Below are positions 6,385 through 7,633 of a stretch of DNA of 7,633 bases, piece by piece. Under the pieces are notes generated by a model. It was not told the DNA's origin. It saw only the letters and a program-made list of their open reading frames with translations, and searched no databases. Origin of the DNA: Rhodospirillales bacterium (GTDB lineage Bacteria; Pseudomonadota; Alphaproteobacteria; Rhodospirillales; Casp-alpha2); NCBI GenBank assembly GCA_030727885.1, contig JANRAT010000094.1, positions 1 through 7,633 of the forward strand, written 5' to 3'. The position numbers and the translations under genes were made by a program. Numbering within the stretch: the stretch's first letter is position 1; each line of letters starts with the position of its first letter.

Positions 6385-6729
6385 TCAGCGGTCTTCAGGG
6401 CGGAGCATCAAGCGTTTCACCGGTCGATTGTGTTGCAGATGCTCGACAATGATTTCATCGACATCTTCCGCTGTTTCACAGTGATACCAGATTCCTTCCG
6501 GGTAAATGACCATGGTCGGCCCCAGTTCGCAGCGATCGAGACATCCAGCCTGATTGATCCGCATACGTTCCAGCCCCAGTTCCTGAACCCGTGCTTTCAT
6601 GTAATTGCGGAGTTTGATGGCCCCTTTGGCAGCGCAGGAACCGCGTTCGTGACCTTCAGGGCGTTCATTCATGCACATGAAAACATGTTTGTCGTAAAAA
6701 AGCGGCATTGTCTCGGCGTCGTCGGCCAT
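6385..6729 (-). CDS. Thioredoxin-like [2Fe-2S] ferredoxin domain protein
   Basis: The 114-residue protein has the cysteine pattern of the thioredoxin-fold [2Fe-2S] ferredoxins (the Clostridium pasteurianum/Shethna type). C19 and C32 are separated by twelve residues (CMNERPEGHERGSC), and C63 and C67 lie in AGCLDRCELGPTMVIYPEG (62-79). These four are the expected cluster ligands; C84 is a fifth, probably non-ligand, cysteine. No signal peptide or membrane segment is seen, so it should be a cytoplasmic electron carrier; the redox partner is unknown. The start is well supported: AGAAGGA lies 7 nt before ATG 6729. It begins 12 bp after the DUF6489 stop, so the two are probably co-transcribed, and it ends 55 bp before the preferred mnmE start. 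Family assignment is secure, the physiological role is not. Confidence 0.9.
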   Translation of the reverse strand: MADDAETMPLFYDKHVFMCMNERPEGHERGSCAAKGAIKLRNYMKARVQELGLERMRINQAGCLDRCELGPTMVIYPEGIWYHCETAEDVDEIIVEHLQHNRPVKRLMLRPEDR

Positions 6730-6741
6730 TGTTCGGTCCTT

Positions 6742-6993
6742 CTACTTTTTGTTTTTATCGGCTTCACTGCTGGCCATATTGGCCCAGAACATTTTTTGCA
6801 TCTGTTCCCAGCCCTGCAGACCTGCCGGCAACCAGGTCTTGAACATGGTTTCTGGATCCATGGCAGACAGGTTGGCGCGCATGCGCTCTTCAACTTCCTT
6901 CATCATGGCTTCCTGTAACGGCTTGACGTCAGGCAGACCCAAAAAGGTTCTGGCCTCTTCCGGCGTACAGTCGATATCGATCTTGACGTTCAT
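6742..6993 (-). CDS. Small conserved alphaproteobacterial protein, DUF6489-like
   Basis: A short gene of 83 codons from ATG 6993 (MNVKIDIDCTPEEARTFLGL). The segment from about residue 4 to 65, with CTPEEARTFLGLPDV, LQEAMMKEVEERM and a Trp-rich TWLPAGLQGWEQMQKMFW, is what I recognise from memory as the uncharacterised DUF6489 family. The middle looks helical and amphipathic, and the tail is short and charged (SSEADKNKK). No signal peptide or membrane span is seen and no catalytic motif is evident. The start is chosen because GAGGGG lies 5 nt upstream; ATGs at 7008 and 7014 in the same frame would add five or seven residues that do not resemble the family. It is followed after 12 bp by the ferredoxin gene. 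A phasin-like or scaffold role is possible but unsupported. Confidence 0.8.
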   Translation of the reverse strand: MNVKIDIDCTPEEARTFLGLPDVKPLQEAMMKEVEERMRANLSAMDPETMFKTWLPAGLQGWEQMQKMFWANMASSEADKNKK

Positions 6994-7143
6994 GGCTGCC
7001 CCTCTCATGGTCATCGGACCCTGCTCATCGGCCCGATTTCAGGTTTGGCGTGCTCGGTCCGCCAATAAACTAAGCAGCCACAGGGGCCCTTGCAATGTCC
7101 CTTCGCTAGAGACGACATTAAGCCGCCCGGAGAACGTTTATCG
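6994..7143. promoter_or_regulatory. Divergent regulatory region between the DUF6489 and DUF255 genes
   Basis: This 150-bp spacer must hold promoters for both directions. It contains a perfect inverted repeat TTGGCG-N9-CGCCAA (7045-7050 and 7060-7065). Smaller inverted repeats are ATCGGCCCGAT (7027-7037) and GGTC-ATCG-GACC (7009-7020), the latter just ahead of the DUF6489 ribosome-binding site. A tentative minus-strand promoter is TTGGCG (7065-7060), 18 bp, TGAAAT (7041-7036). No convincing plus-strand promoter was found. Confidence 0.4.
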
Positions 7144-7633
7144 ATGTCGCGAAACCATCTCGGCCAGGAAACTTCCCCATACCTCCGCCAGCACAAGGAC
7201 AATCCTGTGCATTGGTATGCCTGGGGCGACGTGGCCCTGTCCAGAGCGCAATCAGAAAACAAGCCGATCCTGTTGTCGATCGGCTATGCAGCCTGTCACT
7301 GGTGTCATGTGATGGCGCACGAAAGTTTCGAAAACCCCGAGATTGCCGCCGAGATGAACACCCGTTTCATCAACATCAAGGTCGACCGCGAAGAACGTCC
7401 CGACATCGACAGCATCTACCAGACCGCCCTGCAGTTGCTCGGCGAACAGGGCGGGTGGCCATTGACCATGTTTCTGACACCGGATGGTGACCCCTTTTGG
7501 GGGGGGACCTATTTTCCACCGGCACCTCGTTATGGCCGTCCCGGTTTCATTCAGGTGCTGCGATCCATATCGAAAGCCTGCACAAAAGCGCCCGAACAGG
7601 TTCGCGGCAATGTCGCCACCATCGGCGAGGCCC
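7144..7633 (+). CDS. DUF255/YyaL-type thioredoxin-domain protein, N-terminal part (partial at right edge)
   Basis: An open frame from ATG 7144 runs off the window after 163 codons. It begins [20 protein letters not shown] and continues PVHWYAWG (21-28), the hallmark opening of the family that includes bacterial YyaL and human SPATA20. A thioredoxin-like domain follows with the CHWC redox motif (51-54) in [10 protein letters not shown], then [10 protein letters not shown] (80-89), GGWP (103-106) and GGTYFP (120-125). Full-length members are usually about 650-700 residues with a C-terminal six-hairpin glycosidase-like domain, which would lie outside this window. GGAG lies 11 nt before the ATG, somewhat far. 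The frame extends upstream but offers no better start. A G8 run (7499-7506) encodes W-G-G within the conserved GGTYFP region; the frame continues intact after it. The molecular function of the family is poorly defined. Confidence 0.92.
   Translation, partial: MSRNHLGQETSPYLRQHKDNPVHWYAWGDVALSRAQSENKPILLSIGYAACHWCHVMAHESFENPEIAAEMNTRFINIKVDREERPDIDSIYQTALQLLGEQGGWPLTMFLTPDGDPFWGGTYFPPAPRYGRPGFIQVLRSISKACTKAPEQVRGNVATIGEA

Noticed and set aside
6472..6487. Degenerate parS-like sequence (TGTTTCACAGTGATAC) in the ferredoxin gene
   Set aside because: It needs an inserted base and a mismatch to fit the consensus, which breaks the symmetry of the two half-sites; the codons also encode a plausible part of the ferredoxin.
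6379..6918. Plus-strand open frame of 179 codons opposite the ferredoxin and DUF6489 genes
   Set aside because: Both opposite genes have clear family motifs and good ribosome-binding sites; this frame spans the gap between them and matches no family I know.

Overview
The window reads as chromosomal DNA of an alphaproteobacterium, perhaps a Rhodospirillales-like lineage (an impression from protein flavour and moderate GC, not proven). Three things point this way: the gene order mnmE-mnmG-rsmG-parA-parB with holA next to it, the small protein I recognise as DUF6489 (a family I know from Alphaproteobacteria), and perfect parS sites scattered among these genes. This neighbourhood normally lies close to the chromosomal replication origin. 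No origin, rRNA, tRNA, CRISPR, IS element or other mobile DNA was found.

Layout, left to right. The 3' end of holA (plus strand, cut by the window edge) converges on parB over a 22-bp gap. A minus-strand block then runs, in transcription order, mnmG, rsmG, parA, parB with gaps of 31 bp, 7 bp and a 4-bp overlap, which looks like one operon. A 151-bp spacer separates mnmG from the end of mnmE. Upstream of mnmE, on the same strand, lie a thioredoxin-like [2Fe-2S] ferredoxin gene and a DUF6489 gene. A 150-bp divergent region separates these from the start of a plus-strand DUF255/YyaL-type thioredoxin-domain gene that runs off the right edge.

How the genes work together. MnmE and MnmG form the enzyme that modifies the wobble uridine of certain tRNAs. 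RsmG methylates 16S rRNA. ParA and ParB segregate the chromosome by acting on parS, and three perfect 16-bp parS sites sit inside the gene cluster that encodes them. Two of these lie 80 bp apart in the mnmE-mnmG spacer, and one lies in the short mnmG-rsmG gap.

The most interesting non-coding signal is the mnmE-mnmG spacer. In about 150 bp it holds two parS sites, four GANTC (CcrM-type methylation) motifs within 97 bp, and a promoter-like -35/-10 pair placed so that mnmG could be transcribed without a leader. Other points worth checking are G8 tracts in the parA P-loop codons and in the DUF255 gene, an A/T-only tract with A7 in rsmG, a C-terminal tail on ParB, an RsmG-frame VSRET reading through parS, and an inverted repeat in the divergent promoter region. 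All reading frames that can be followed are intact. The gene content is mostly conserved core genes, and I did not find a wholly new system.
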